Source: Thermodesulfobacteriota bacterium (GTDB lineage Bacteria > Desulfobacterota > DSM-4660 > Desulfatiglandales > Desulfatiglandaceae). Taken from it: a stretch of 64,000 nucleotides of DNA. The stretch spans positions 18,235-82,234 of the forward strand of contig JANQDY010000183.1 in assembly GCA_028278625.1 (NCBI GenBank). The letters are read 5' to 3'. The notes beneath the pieces are model-generated. The model worked only from the letters and a program-made list of their open reading frames with translations. It did not search any database and was not told the DNA's origin. Shown here one piece after another: positions 8,389 through 16,786 of the stretch (positions within the stretch are counted from its first letter, which is position 1; each line of letters starts with the position of its first letter). The translations under genes and the position numbers were made by a program.

Positions 8389-8401
8389 TGTGCTTAGCAC
8401 A
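8389..8401. promoter_or_regulatory. 13-base palindrome upstream of tetR
   Basis: TGTGCT-T-AGCACA, perfect 6-base arms, 54 bases upstream of the tetR start. A plausible autoregulatory operator. Confidence 0.4.
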
Positions 8402-8460
8402 ATTGCGCCGATTCAGCAAGGATCGAAGACCGTAGGGCTCCCACGGGGAGAAGCGGATTT

Positions 8461-8481
8461 AGACCGTCAAAAGAACGGTCT
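8461..8481. promoter_or_regulatory. Inverted repeat between divergent tetR and 8580 gene
   Basis: Arms AGACCGT / ACGGTCT around a 7-base spacer. A second dyad, GTGCCA / TGGCAC, follows at 8520-8539. Either could be an operator or a leader hairpin of the 8580 gene. Confidence 0.3.
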
Positions 8482-8579
8482 CAATACCGTATGCTTGATC
8501 TCCAGCCTTTTTTATGCTAGTGCCAGGGCAACATGGCACGGTTCTTCAGATCTTGATCCATCTTCAACAGGAGATCGAA

Positions 8580-8897
8580 ATGGCAGGAAAGAATCAGAAG
8601 GAATGGTACAAGAAGTTCTACGAAGGGACGTTTCTCATCAAAGGCTGGAAAGACCGCATGAATGAAATCCTGAAAGGCCTTTCGCCCGAAGATCGGGAGG
8701 AAATGGCGGATCTGCTGGAAAGCCTCGGGAAAAAGATCGGAATGGAGTGGGCCAGGGAGAACCATGTTCGCAAAATCAACACGGTCCAGCTTCAAAGTTG
8801 GGGAAATGACCTTCAAAGTGCCAAGCGAAAAGGCGCAAAGGCCCTTGCAGGGCGGATTCACAAGTTGAATGAGGAAGTGGACAAAATGCTTGCGTGA
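8580..8897 (+). CDS. Small helical protein of the granule module, unknown function
   Basis: A 105-residue protein starting at 8580, where AGGAG at 8569-8573 precedes the ATG. It is entirely hydrophilic and predicted helical (KKFYEGTFLIKGWKDRMNEI, LSPEDREEMADLLESLGKKI), with no signal peptide or Cys. I recognise no family. The position directly before the ABC1 kinase and near phasin- and PhaR-like genes suggests a role in that module. Confidence 0.7.
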   Translation: MAGKNQKEWYKKFYEGTFLIKGWKDRMNEILKGLSPEDREEMADLLESLGKKIGMEWARENHVRKINTVQLQSWGNDLQSAKRKGAKALAGRIHKLNEEVDKMLA

Positions 8898-8976
8898 AAA
8901 TGTCCATTTTCCGTCGTGTTATCACCGTTTTTTTTGAAACGGCACACAAACACACCTTTCCGAAAGAAAAGGAATA

Positions 8977-9004
8977 TTGACAAAATGACGCTATGCGTTA
9001 TATT
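8977..9004 (+). promoter_or_regulatory. Sigma-70 promoter with embedded dyad operator (copy 1)
   Basis: TTGACA at 8977-8982 and TATATT at 8999-9004 with a 16-bp spacer. The imperfect palindrome TGACGC-TAT-GCGTTA (8986-9000) fills the spacer and the first bases of the -10 box. An almost identical arrangement lies at 11783-11810. It drives the kinase gene and decides its start at 9039 instead of upstream ATGs that precede the promoter. Confidence 0.8.
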
Positions 9005-9038
9005 GCAGCAAGTGAAAATCCCCGGAAGACAATCTTTT

Positions 9039-10790
9039 ATGGAATCGTCCACAAAGCAAAGCAATCGTCCGATGGCATCCTATGACCCCCTTGGGAATCC
9101 CCAAGCCGTCATAGACCATGAAATGATCACCATGGCGCTCGTGGGTATTCTAAAACCTTCTAACGGCGGAAAACCGACCCTTAACCGGATGCGACGACGG
9201 GCCATGGAACTGCTTAAAATTGCCAAATCGAGGGGCCAGCTTCAAAACCTGGTGAGACAGGTGGTTATATCCACCGGCATCGAGTCCTTTTTGCCGGAGC
9301 GCTACGCCCGATATCAGCCGGTGGTGAGAGAAGGGATGGTTTTCATGATGTCTGAAATGCCCCTTTCGCGCCTTGCCCCCAAGATCGTCGATCAGCTGCT
9401 GCTGCCGGAAGACGTCTCTTTCGGCAAGCGTCTCTTTATGTTGATCAAAGACATGCCCACCCTTCAGAAACTGGGCCAGATCATCTGCCGAAGTCCGGGG
9501 ATTGATTCGGCGTTCAAAAAAGAACTGGTCGATCTGGAAGACAATATTCATACCGTATCGTACGCTCAGATTCGTCCTTCGCTGTTCAAGGAAATCAAAA
9601 GGCGTTCATCAGAGCAAGATGTAATCCCGGAAAAACGCATTCTGGCCGAAGCATCCGTCTGCGCCGTGGTGCCGGCAAAGATCGCTCCCGGTAACAATGA
9701 AAAACCGATTCATGCGGTACTCAAAATCGTCAAACCCAGAGTCAAAAAAGATATGGCGGCGGATCTGGCGCTTCTGGACCGGTTGATGGTTTTCCTGGAC
9801 AGCCATAAAGCCCGCTGGGGCCTGGGGGATTTCAATTTCAGTGCCACCCTTGCCCGGGTGGGGACAATTTTGGCCAATGAGATCGATCTGGCAGCTGAAC
9901 AAAGCAACATCGATCGTGCCGGCCGCCATTTCAGGGGCAACAAGACAGTGCTGGTCCCTGAAAGACTCCCCATGTCGACCAAGGGAATGACGGTTATGGC
10001 CCGGGTGGAGGGCCAGAAGATTACCTGTGTCGATCACCTGACGAAAAAGGAACGCCGAAAACTGGCCGGTGCCCTGGCAAAGACTTGTATTCTTCGTCCC
10101 ATTCAGGACATACGGGAAGGGGGCCTGTTCCACGGGGATCCCCACGCCGGGAATGTGGCCTATACCTTTCTAAGAGGTCGCCCTCGCCTCATTTTTTATG
10201 ATTGGGGAATGTTGGGGCACTTAAACAAGCTGGAACGCCTGGCCATGATCCTGCTGACCCTGGGACTCATGGCGGGGAGTGCAACCTTGGTCTTTTATAC
10301 CGCCGACATCATCACAAAGGGTCAACTTTCACAAAACTCCGCCAGGCGAAAAAGAATTGAGAGGGTTATTGCGGGCGCCATGGAAATAGAGGGCCGCGGC
10401 ACCGGCGGGGTTCTTTCCTCCATGGAGTATCTCTTTGAGAGATTTACCCATGAAGGGGTGGTCTTTTCAGCTGACCTCATGATGTTTGAAAAGGCAATGG
10501 TCACCCTTAAGGGCGTGTTAAGAGACGTGGATCCCACCTTCAACCGGGACGCCTACATGACCTGGGCCGCCATTACATCCCTGATAGATGATGCTGTCCG
10601 TTTTCGTTTCGTGACGCTTTTCATGAAAGAAGCCTGGTCCCTTTACCGGCACAGCCTTGCCCTTTTTCTGGACCTGCAGAAAGTGGTCTTCTGGTTCCTG
10701 ACGGACCTGACACGGGTTTCCCTCAAAATGCCCGAAGTTTTCGCCAACAGGCCGGTACCGGTTTTCGCCACCTACGGCGGCAACGATTGA
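9039..10790 (+). CDS. ABC1/UbiB-family atypical kinase
   Basis: A 583-residue protein. The reading frame opens upstream at 8916, but the promoter at 8977-9004 makes ATG 9039 the first plausible start. Conserved ABC1 features are present: KLGQ about 80 residues before the core, an Ala-rich loop variant (AEASVCAVVPAKI), the catalytic loop FHGDPHAGN and the metal-binding DWG (DFG in most members). The C-terminus has hydrophobic helices (LAMILLTLGLMAGSATLVFY). UbiB/ABC1 proteins are ATPases/kinases linked to isoprenoid-lipid metabolism. Here the neighbours suggest a link to granules or membrane lipid, not ubiquinone. Its 3' end overlaps the convergent hydrolase by 19 bases. Confidence 0.88.
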   Translation: MESSTKQSNRPMASYDPLGNPQAVIDHEMITMALVGILKPSNGGKPTLNRMRRRAMELLKIAKSRGQLQNLVRQVVISTGIESFLPERYARYQPVVREGMVFMMSEMPLSRLAPKIVDQLLLPEDVSFGKRLFMLIKDMPTLQKLGQIICRSPGIDSAFKKELVDLEDNIHTVSYAQIRPSLFKEIKRRSSEQDVIPEKRILAEASVCAVVPAKIAPGNNEKPIHAVLKIVKPRVKKDMAADLALLDRLMVFLDSHKARWGLGDFNFSATLARVGTILANEIDLAAEQSNIDRAGRHFRGNKTVLVPERLPMSTKGMTVMARVEGQKITCVDHLTKKERRKLAGALAKTCILRPIQDIREGGLFHGDPHAGNVAYTFLRGRPRLIFYDWGMLGHLNKLERLAMILLTLGLMAGSATLVFYTADIITKGQLSQNSARRKRIERVIAGAMEIEGRGTGGVLSSMEYLFERFTHEGVVFSADLMMFEKAMVTLKGVLRDVDPTFNRDAYMTWAAITSLIDDAVRFRFVTLFMKEAWSLYRHSLALFLDLQKVVFWFLTDLTRVSLKMPEVFANRPVPVFATYGGND

Positions 10791-11671
10791 TCCTTTGTCT
10801 CCGGCTGTTGTTGCAAAGGGTCCTCTCCGGGGACCTCCTTAACATATGACCAGAAGCGATCAAATGTCGGCCGGTGATACAGCATGGCGGTATGACATAG
10901 GGGTGCTGTCTGCTCCTTTTTCCATCCCTTTGGGGGCACCGCAGACTCGGCGGGAAGTACCATGTTATCTACAGGCGAGTAGAAGGCCACACAGGGAAGG
11001 AGGGTAACGGGATGATATTGCGCCAGTTCTCTCACTAAAGCGCCCTGATATCCCAGGCTTTTGGCCAGCGCGCCAAAGCTGAACACCACCATTTTGGTTC
11101 CCCTGAAAGGTAGTCCAAGGGTAATGACCCTTCGAATCTTTGAATGTCCTGATCCGCCGCGCTTCCCTGCATAGGTCTTGGCCAAAAGTCCACCCAGACT
11201 GTGACCCACCAGCACCATATCTTCTCCAAGGGCATCCCTTTCGATCCCCTTCATCCATGTCTCCAGTTCTCGGTAGATATCCCAGAAACTTCTGTTCCAG
11301 CTTCCGTAGCCAAAAGTGTAAATTCTCCCGCATCCTTTGGCTTTAAGGCGCCACCTGAAATAAACCCATGCACTGGGATTATGGTAAAGTCCGTGTATCA
11401 ACACCACCGCGGGGCCGCTTTGTTTCCTTTCCCCGTGAGGCATCATGATTCTCCGACCTAAACCGAAGGGAAAGAGGCACATGACAACGATATTGGTGCT
11501 GATACTGGACAAAACGCCCCTTAGTAACCACGGAAAGGGCCTGCCGTTGGATTCGCGGTAGAGGGCCGGCCCGTAAACGGAATTGGCTGCCTCATACCAA
11601 AATATCAGATAAGTGAAGACCGGCAGCATGAGAAATAGAGTGATCAAGACTGTCAGTATTAGGCTTGTCAT
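10772..11671 (-). CDS. Membrane-anchored alpha/beta hydrolase, lipase-like
   Basis: A 299-residue protein; ATG 11671 is preferred to 11683 because GAGG lies 7 bases upstream. There are two N-terminal hydrophobic segments (SLILTVLITLFLMLPVFTYL and one near residues 50-70). A hydrolase domain follows with oxyanion HGLYHNPSAW, nucleophile elbow GHSLGG and a likely catalytic His near CHTAMLY. Lipases, acyltransferases and PHA depolymerases share this fold, and the substrate is not evident. It is convergent with the kinase gene and divergent from the phasin-like gene, so it could act on granule lipid or polymer. Confidence 0.8.
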   Translation of the reverse strand: MTSLILTVLITLFLMLPVFTYLIFWYEAANSVYGPALYRESNGRPFPWLLRGVLSSISTNIVVMCLFPFGLGRRIMMPHGERKQSGPAVVLIHGLYHNPSAWVYFRWRLKAKGCGRIYTFGYGSWNRSFWDIYRELETWMKGIERDALGEDMVLVGHSLGGLLAKTYAGKRGGSGHSKIRRVITLGLPFRGTKMVVFSFGALAKSLGYQGALVRELAQYHPVTLLPCVAFYSPVDNMVLPAESAVPPKGWKKEQTAPLCHTAMLYHRPTFDRFWSYVKEVPGEDPLQQQPETKDQSLPP

Positions 11672-11782
11672 GGCGGACCTCAAAGCAGATATAAGATATA
11701 ATTTTCAACTTGTTAGGTAAAAACGGGCAACAGGATCAAAATTGCCCATATGAAAATCTTTCAGAAAAAATTCGAAAAATTC

Positions 11783-11810
11783 TTGACAAAATGACGCATC
11801 GCGTTATATT
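11783..11810 (+). promoter_or_regulatory. Sigma-70 promoter with embedded dyad operator (copy 2)
   Basis: TTGACA at 11783-11788, 16-bp spacer, TATATT at 11805-11810. The palindrome TGACGC-ATC-GCGTTA is at 11792-11806. It is identical to the 8977-9004 element except for the three central bases of the palindrome. It drives the phasin-like gene. Confidence 0.82.
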
Positions 11811-11887
11811 CAGAATCAACATCCCGGATGAATGAACCGATAACAATGATTTTTAGAGACCATTATTCCCAAGGAGGAATTAAAAAA

Positions 11888-12496
11888 ATGGCTACCGCAA
11901 AAAAGACTACCAGAGCAAAGACCAAAAGAACAGTAAAAAGCGCTGAAACAGGCTCCCACACGGTCCGGTCACTCAAAAACACGAGGGACAAGTGGATTGA
12001 AACGGCCAAGGAGTATAATGAGAAGTACATCACAAAACCCTTTGATAGCAGCAAGGATTTTGTGCTGGACATGCAAAAGGATCCCGCCAAGACCATTGGC
12101 CATGTTTTCGATAATGGCAAAGGCTTTGTGGAAGATGTCAAAAAGGACCCCCAAAAAGTATGGAACAGCCTTTTGGACAATGGAAAGGACCTGGCCGAAG
12201 GGAGCCACAAAGATCTTCGAAGGGTTTTCGATAACGTCATGGATGGCGGCCGGGACTTTTACTCGGGCATGGAAAAGGATCTGCGAAAGGTGATGGATGA
12301 CCTTCTGGACAGAGGCAAAAGAATGACTGAGCAAATCCCCGGCAAGAATTCTTTGGAGAAAGGGATTTCCAAGCGCTTAGAGTCAATCCCGGATCGCTTG
12401 AACCTGCCGAGCAAAAAGGACATGGAAAAACTCTCAAGAACCGTGCGCACCCTGAACTCCAAATTGAACACGCTGGGCAAGCAGTGGGCTGCCTGA
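11888..12496 (+). CDS. Phasin-like protein with five 22-residue repeats
   Basis: A 202-residue protein; the start at 11888 has AGGAGG 10 bases upstream. The Lys/Thr/Ala-rich N-terminus (MATAKKTTRAKTKRTVKSAE) resembles the basic segments of PhaF-type proteins. From about residue 40 to 150 there are five consecutive 22-residue units with a core such as KDPxK...DNGKxF; for example DVKKDPQKVWNSLLDNGKDL and GMEKDLRKVMDDLLDRGKRM. The units fit 11-residue amphipathic helix periodicity, as in surface-active lipid-droplet or apolipoprotein-type proteins. No phasin Pfam match can be claimed by eye. Inferred role: coat of a polymer or lipid inclusion. Confidence 0.72.
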   Translation: MATAKKTTRAKTKRTVKSAETGSHTVRSLKNTRDKWIETAKEYNEKYITKPFDSSKDFVLDMQKDPAKTIGHVFDNGKGFVEDVKKDPQKVWNSLLDNGKDLAEGSHKDLRRVFDNVMDGGRDFYSGMEKDLRKVMDDLLDRGKRMTEQIPGKNSLEKGISKRLESIPDRLNLPSKKDMEKLSRTVRTLNSKLNTLGKQWAA

Positions 12497-12508
12497 TCAC
12501 CCTTAAGA

Positions 12509-12548
12509 TGTCTCAGGCCGCTCCTGCCACCAGGGACGACCTGAGACA
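12509..12548 (+). terminator. Hairpin between the phasin-like gene and phaR
   Basis: Nine-base arms TGTCTCAGG (12509-12517) and CCTGAGACA (12540-12548) with an inner CCTG/CAGG stem. No T-run follows, so partial termination or mRNA processing is possible. Confidence 0.4.
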
Positions 12549-12603
12549 ATCTGCTGTTTATTCGTGAGGAAATCCTGAATACGCATCCAACCCGGAGGGA
12601 GAC

Positions 12604-13332
12604 ATGCACCAAATTAAACGATACGCAAATCGCAAATTGTATGACACCAAGATTAAGCAGTATATTACCCTGGACAAAATATCAAAGCTGTTAAAAGCCG
12701 GTGAGGAAATCTCGGTTCTGGATAATAAGACCGGCGAAGATATTACTGCCGCCACGGTCTCTCAGATACTTGCTCGCGCCAAGAAGGGACAAACGGACGG
12801 CGGGGCATCCAGTGTCATGATACAGCTCCTGCGAAAGGGGCCCGGCACCTTGGTGGACTATGGAAAAAAATACATTTCATTGTGGGATAGAGCGCTTACC
12901 ATGGCTGACGAAGAGATCGACAGACTCGTGGAAAGGCTCATCAAGGATAAGGAAATCACCCCATCCGAAGGGAACAGGTTAAAGGGTGATATGTTGAAAC
13001 GGGCCGAAGATTTAAGGAAATGGATCGCTGAAAAAATCGACCAGAGAGTCAATGAGGCCTTTGATCTCATGAATCTGGCCAGCAAGGAACAAGTCTCCCA
13101 GCTCACTGACAAAATCGAAAAGCTGTCCCGGAAAGTTCAGCGTCTGGAAAAAAAACTGGCCAAAAAAGCCAAAGAAGAGGCCAGCCGTAAGGCGGCGAAG
13201 GCTCTGAAGAAAGAAACGAAAGCTATTGGAAGTGAAAGCCGGGCGAAAGTGGTCCCGCTAGCCAAAGATGATCTCAAACCGGTGAACCGGCCTGAAACCA
13301 CCGGGGCAAAGACACCCGATATTACCGCCTGA
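12604..13332 (+). CDS. phaR: PHA accumulation regulator PhaR fused to a phasin-like coiled-coil tail
   Basis: A 242-residue protein with GGAGG ahead of the start. Residues 1-60 (IKRYANRKLYDTKIKQYITL, then LDNKTGEDITAATVSQIL) match the PHA/PHB accumulation regulator DNA-binding domain. In known systems PhaR represses phasin genes and is titrated by binding PHA granules. The rest (about residues 75-200) is a long helical region like the PhaF/PhaI granule-associated family, ending in a Lys/Ala-rich coiled coil (KVQRLEKKLAKKAKEEASRK). No PHA synthase gene is in the window. It may bind the dyads at 8986 and 11792. Confidence 0.85.
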   Translation: MHQIKRYANRKLYDTKIKQYITLDKISKLLKAGEEISVLDNKTGEDITAATVSQILARAKKGQTDGGASSVMIQLLRKGPGTLVDYGKKYISLWDRALTMADEEIDRLVERLIKDKEITPSEGNRLKGDMLKRAEDLRKWIAEKIDQRVNEAFDLMNLASKEQVSQLTDKIEKLSRKVQRLEKKLAKKAKEEASRKAAKALKKETKAIGSESRAKVVPLAKDDLKPVNRPETTGAKTPDITA

Positions 13333-13340
13333 TAAGGGGC

Positions 13341-13381
13341 ACCGGGCTGAAAATATCCGAAGCCCGGTCCAGCCCGTTTTT
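13341..13381 (+). terminator. Rho-independent terminator after phaR
   Basis: CGGGCTG (13343-13349) pairs with CAGCCCG (13370-13376), immediately followed by TTTTT. An alternative 8-bp pairing, ACCGGGCT (13341-13348) with AGCCCGGT (13361-13368), competes for the same left arm. Confidence 0.75.
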
Positions 13382-13491
13382 AAAAAAGAATCTTACCTTT
13401 TCTTTACCGCCGTTTTCCACTATGGTGTCTTTTATTTTGCTGGATGATCCTGATCGGAAATATCATATTGTTTTGGAAATGGAGGACTGTC

Positions 13492-14055
13492 ATGAAAATT
13501 GTTACCATTTTGGGAAGCCCGAAAAAGAAAGGGAATACGGCTACGGCACTCTCACTGTTCGAAGAAAGGATCGCAAAGGACCATGAGGTTGAGAGGATCC
13601 ATATCACCAAGTACAAAGTGGGTGGCTGTCTCGGATGCTATACGTGCCTTGAAAATAAGGATGAACCCGGGTGCGTACAGAAGGACGATGCACTGCTCAT
13701 ATTTGATAAAATGATTCAGGCCGACGCCATTGTCTATGCATCACCCCTTTACTGCTGGAGCTTTACGGCACAGATGAAACCGCTCATAGACCGCCACGTC
13801 TGCCTGGTGTCCGACTATGGCACACCGGAACATGATTCCCTTATCAGCGGCAAACCCACGGCGCTTTTGGTCACCTGCGCCGGTCCCATTGAAGCCAACT
13901 GTGACGCCATTCAACACATTTTCACCGGACTCTCAGATTACACCCGGACCGCACCCAAAGGGAACTTCATCCTTCCCTTTTGCACGACACCGGACGCCAT
14001 CGGCGATGAAGGTGGCGCATTGGCGGCAAACCTTGCCATGGCCATCACCGATTAA
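13492..14055 (+). CDS. Iron-sulfur flavoprotein, NADPH-dependent FMN reductase family
   Basis: A 187-residue flavodoxin-fold protein. The start at 13492 is chosen because GGAGG lies just upstream and MKIVTILGSPKKKGNTA is the canonical FMN phosphate-binding N-terminus. The cysteine motif GCLGCYTC followed by a fourth Cys eight residues later fits a 4Fe-4S site of Isf-type proteins. Such proteins carry out low-potential electron transfer or oxidoreductase reactions. Physiological partner unknown; it stands between phaR and a crotonase gene. Confidence 0.85.
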   Translation: MKIVTILGSPKKKGNTATALSLFEERIAKDHEVERIHITKYKVGGCLGCYTCLENKDEPGCVQKDDALLIFDKMIQADAIVYASPLYCWSFTAQMKPLIDRHVCLVSDYGTPEHDSLISGKPTALLVTCAGPIEANCDAIQHIFTGLSDYTRTAPKGNFILPFCTTPDAIGDEGGALAANLAMAITD

Positions 14056-14132
14056 CAACCGAACCGCCATTGAAAGAAAGCCGTCTATGAAACCCGGACA
14101 ATTCCGAATTTTTCTTGTTTGAGGAAGGCACC

Positions 14133-14981
14133 ATGGATTTAACCCAGACCCGATACGAAATCGATAACGGCATCGGAAAAATTACGCTTCAGCGGCCCGA
14201 ACGATTGAACGCATTTAACCCCACCATGCGCGATGAACTGATCGCACTCTTTAATGCGGCAGACCTGGACGATACGGTTCGGGCTGTCGTGGTAACAGGT
14301 GCGGGGAACACCTACTGTGTTGGGTCGGACCTTTCGGGCGGGAGTTCCAGCTTTGATCGATCCGATGAAACAACCATCAGCGATCATCGGGACGGTGGCG
14401 GGCAGGTGGCATTGGCCATATTCAAATGCCGAAAGCCCGTCATTGCGGCCATCAACGGACACGCCGTTGGCGTGGGCATCACCATGACCCTCCCCATGGA
14501 TATGCGCGTGGTTGCCGAAGACGCCAAAATCGGTTTTGTTTTCGCCAAACGGGGTGTGGTTATGGAAGCCTGCTCTTCCTGGTTCCTCCCCCGTATCGTC
14601 GGCATCAGCAAAGCCGCTGAACTGGCGTATACTGGGCGTGTTTTTAGGGCGGCGGAAGAAGTCGGTTCCGGGCTTTTCAATTACGTTTTGCCGAAAGAGA
14701 AAGTGCTCCAAAAGGCCATGGAGATCGCAGAGGAAATCGTCACCAACACCTCGGCCATCTCCGTGGCCCTCAACAAGGCACTTCTTTGGCACGGACTGGG
14801 AGAAAAGGATCCCCAATCCGCACATCTTCTGGATTCACGGTGCTTTTACTGGGCGGGAAAACAAAGGGATGCAAAAGAAGGCATAGAGAGCTTTCTTGAG
14901 AAGCGCAAACCCACCTTCACAATGCGCCCCTCAAAAGACCTGCCCGATTTCTACCCTTGGTGGAAAGAACCGAAGGTGTAA
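14133..14981 (+). CDS. Enoyl-CoA hydratase/isomerase (crotonase) family protein
   Basis: A 282-residue protein; GAGGAAGG precedes ATG 14133. The crotonase fold is shown by GIGKITLQRPERLNAFNPTM, the oxyanion-hole GHAVGVGITMTLPMDMRV and SWFLPRIVG. The region around FVFAKRGVVMEACSSWFLP has Lys where classical hydratases carry the first catalytic Glu, a sequence class common among crotonases of unknown substrate, so hydratase activity should not be assumed. Acts on a CoA thioester in fatty- or aromatic-acid turnover. Confidence 0.88.
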   Translation: MDLTQTRYEIDNGIGKITLQRPERLNAFNPTMRDELIALFNAADLDDTVRAVVVTGAGNTYCVGSDLSGGSSSFDRSDETTISDHRDGGGQVALAIFKCRKPVIAAINGHAVGVGITMTLPMDMRVVAEDAKIGFVFAKRGVVMEACSSWFLPRIVGISKAAELAYTGRVFRAAEEVGSGLFNYVLPKEKVLQKAMEIAEEIVTNTSAISVALNKALLWHGLGEKDPQSAHLLDSRCFYWAGKQRDAKEGIESFLEKRKPTFTMRPSKDLPDFYPWWKEPKV

Positions 14982-15005
14982 TGGATTTAGACAACACAAT
15001 AAATC

Positions 15006-15037
15006 CCATAAAATGAACGTGTTATAATATTTTATGG
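15006..15037. terminator. Bidirectional hairpin between convergent genes
   Basis: Nine-base arms CCATAAAAT (15006-15014) and ATTTTATGG (15029-15037), AT-rich, between the ends of the crotonase and amidase genes. It may end transcription from either side. Confidence 0.5.
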
Positions 15038-15121
15038 CGGTTCTTTTTGCAGCCAGTCTCCACGTTTCCCACCTCTAACATCAAAATGGAGCGGGCTTCA
15101 ATTGTCCGGTGGATCGCCTTT

Positions 15122-16594
15122 CTAATTCTCGTATCCGGGCGGCGCCTTGAAGCCCCCAAGGACCTTGGCCATTTCCCTGGCAAAGGCTATGGTGGTGCGG
15201 TCCTTGAACCGGTCGCCGATGATCTGCACCCCCAGCGGAAGCCCCGACTGGCTGAACCCCACCGGAACGGCGGTGGCGGGCAGGCCGGAGGTCACGGCCA
15301 TTAGACACCAGCCCAAATTGCTTAAATAGCGCACTTTTTGTCCGTTGACCGTAACTTGCCGCTGTTTCTTGTCCAACTTGTTGTTGTGGGGGAAAGCAAG
15401 GGTACGTGTCACCGGAGCCAAGAGTACATCGTGGTTCTTGAAAAAGGCCGCCCATTTGGCCTGCTGCTTTTTCTGGCGGGCGTACAGGGGCTCGTCGGGC
15501 AGCTGTCTGGCCATTATCTTCTCGAAAAAAGCCAGGAACAACTGACGGTCCTGGGCCAGATCAAAACCAGGGCTGGCTTCTTCCACCTTGACGCCTGCGG
15601 CTTTCAGCTTCTCAACCGCCTTTTTCAAGCCGACCAGTACCTGATCGTCCACATAAATACCGCCGCTCTGATCCTTGAACCACACCGCCACCCGATAATC
15701 GCTCAGTTTTTTCTTGGGCGCGGGTAGCAGCTTTGGCCTCTCAAAGCCTTCCGATAATTTACCGGCCGTGGTCAAAACCTCCAGGGCCAGTCCCAAGTCC
15801 CCGGCGGTTCTGGCCATGGGGCCTACCACAAAAAGCGCCAGCTTGGGCACTATGAATGGGGGTACGGTTCCGGGCGTGGGCGGGATGTGCCCCAGTCTGG
15901 GAACCAGGCCGAATGAGGGCCGGTGACCGTAGACCCCCGTGAAATGGGCCGGCACCCTAAGGGATCCCCCCAGATCGCTGCCCAATTCCAGGGGAGTGAA
16001 ACCCATGGCCAGGGCCGCCGCTGATCCGCCCGAGGACCCGCCGGGAGTCCTGCTAAGGTCCCAAGGGTTGTTGGTGACCCCGTACACCTTATTGTAAGTC
16101 TGGTGGTCAGAGGCAAAAAGCGGCGTGTTGGTCTTTCCAAAGATGATGGCGCCGGCGTCCTCCAGGCGTTGGACCGCCATGGCGTTTTGCTTGGGCATGT
16201 GGTTTTTCAGCTTGGGATTGCCGGACGTGGCCGGCATGCCGGTTACTTCGAACACATCCTTCACCGTCATGGGCAGGCCATGCAGAGGCCCCCAGTTCTT
16301 ACCCTGCGCACGGGCCTGATCCGCCGCCACGGCCCTCTTCCGGGCAGCCGCTATATCCATGGCCACCACGGCATTGATTTTGGAGTTATAGCGCTCTATG
16401 CGCTTCAAATAGACATCGAGAAGCTGGACAGAGCTTATCTCACCATTTCTGAGGGCTTTGGCCAATTGGGTGGCGGATTGGTAATAAACCGGCTTGGCTC
16501 TAAAGCTGGCTTGGGTAGTGTGCTTTCCACTGCCCAAGGATATCCCCGGAACCAAGACCAGGCTTAACAGAAGAACCGCTTTGCAGCATTTCAT
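15122..16594 (-). CDS. Exported amidase-signature enzyme
   Basis: A 490-residue protein from ATG 16594, which has GGAGG upstream; an in-frame start at 16660 lacks this. It has a Sec signal peptide (MKCCKAVLLLSLVLVPGISL). The amidase signature follows: catalytic Lys in PMTVKDVFE, the Gly/Ser-rich TPGGSSGGSAAALAMG, and GSDLGGSLRVPAHFTG with the nucleophilic Ser, completing the Ser-Ser-Lys triad. It hydrolyses amides in the periplasm or outside; the substrate cannot be told. Convergent with the crotonase. Confidence 0.88.
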   Translation of the reverse strand: MKCCKAVLLLSLVLVPGISLGSGKHTTQASFRAKPVYYQSATQLAKALRNGEISSVQLLDVYLKRIERYNSKINAVVAMDIAAARKRAVAADQARAQGKNWGPLHGLPMTVKDVFEVTGMPATSGNPKLKNHMPKQNAMAVQRLEDAGAIIFGKTNTPLFASDHQTYNKVYGVTNNPWDLSRTPGGSSGGSAAALAMGFTPLELGSDLGGSLRVPAHFTGVYGHRPSFGLVPRLGHIPPTPGTVPPFIVPKLALFVVGPMARTAGDLGLALEVLTTAGKLSEGFERPKLLPAPKKKLSDYRVAVWFKDQSGGIYVDDQVLVGLKKAVEKLKAAGVKVEEASPGFDLAQDRQLFLAFFEKIMARQLPDEPLYARQKKQQAKWAAFFKNHDVLLAPVTRTLAFPHNNKLDKKQRQVTVNGQKVRYLSNLGWCLMAVTSGLPATAVPVGFSQSGLPLGVQIIGDRFKDRTTIAFAREMAKVLGGFKAPPGYEN

Positions 16595-16786
16595 GAATGA
16601 TCCTCCAGCAATAATGGGTTGTCTTTTGGCCATGATTGATAAACCGGAGGAGCAGTGCAATTGTTATGACGCGGCTGGGGTGGTTTTTGTCGTGAGTGGG
16701 AACTGTTACCATAGCCTCTCGGAATAAAAAAGTACTTGCCCAGTGGGGGGTTGGCTGTTTGGGCGCCCAAAACCCGGGGGGTGTGA

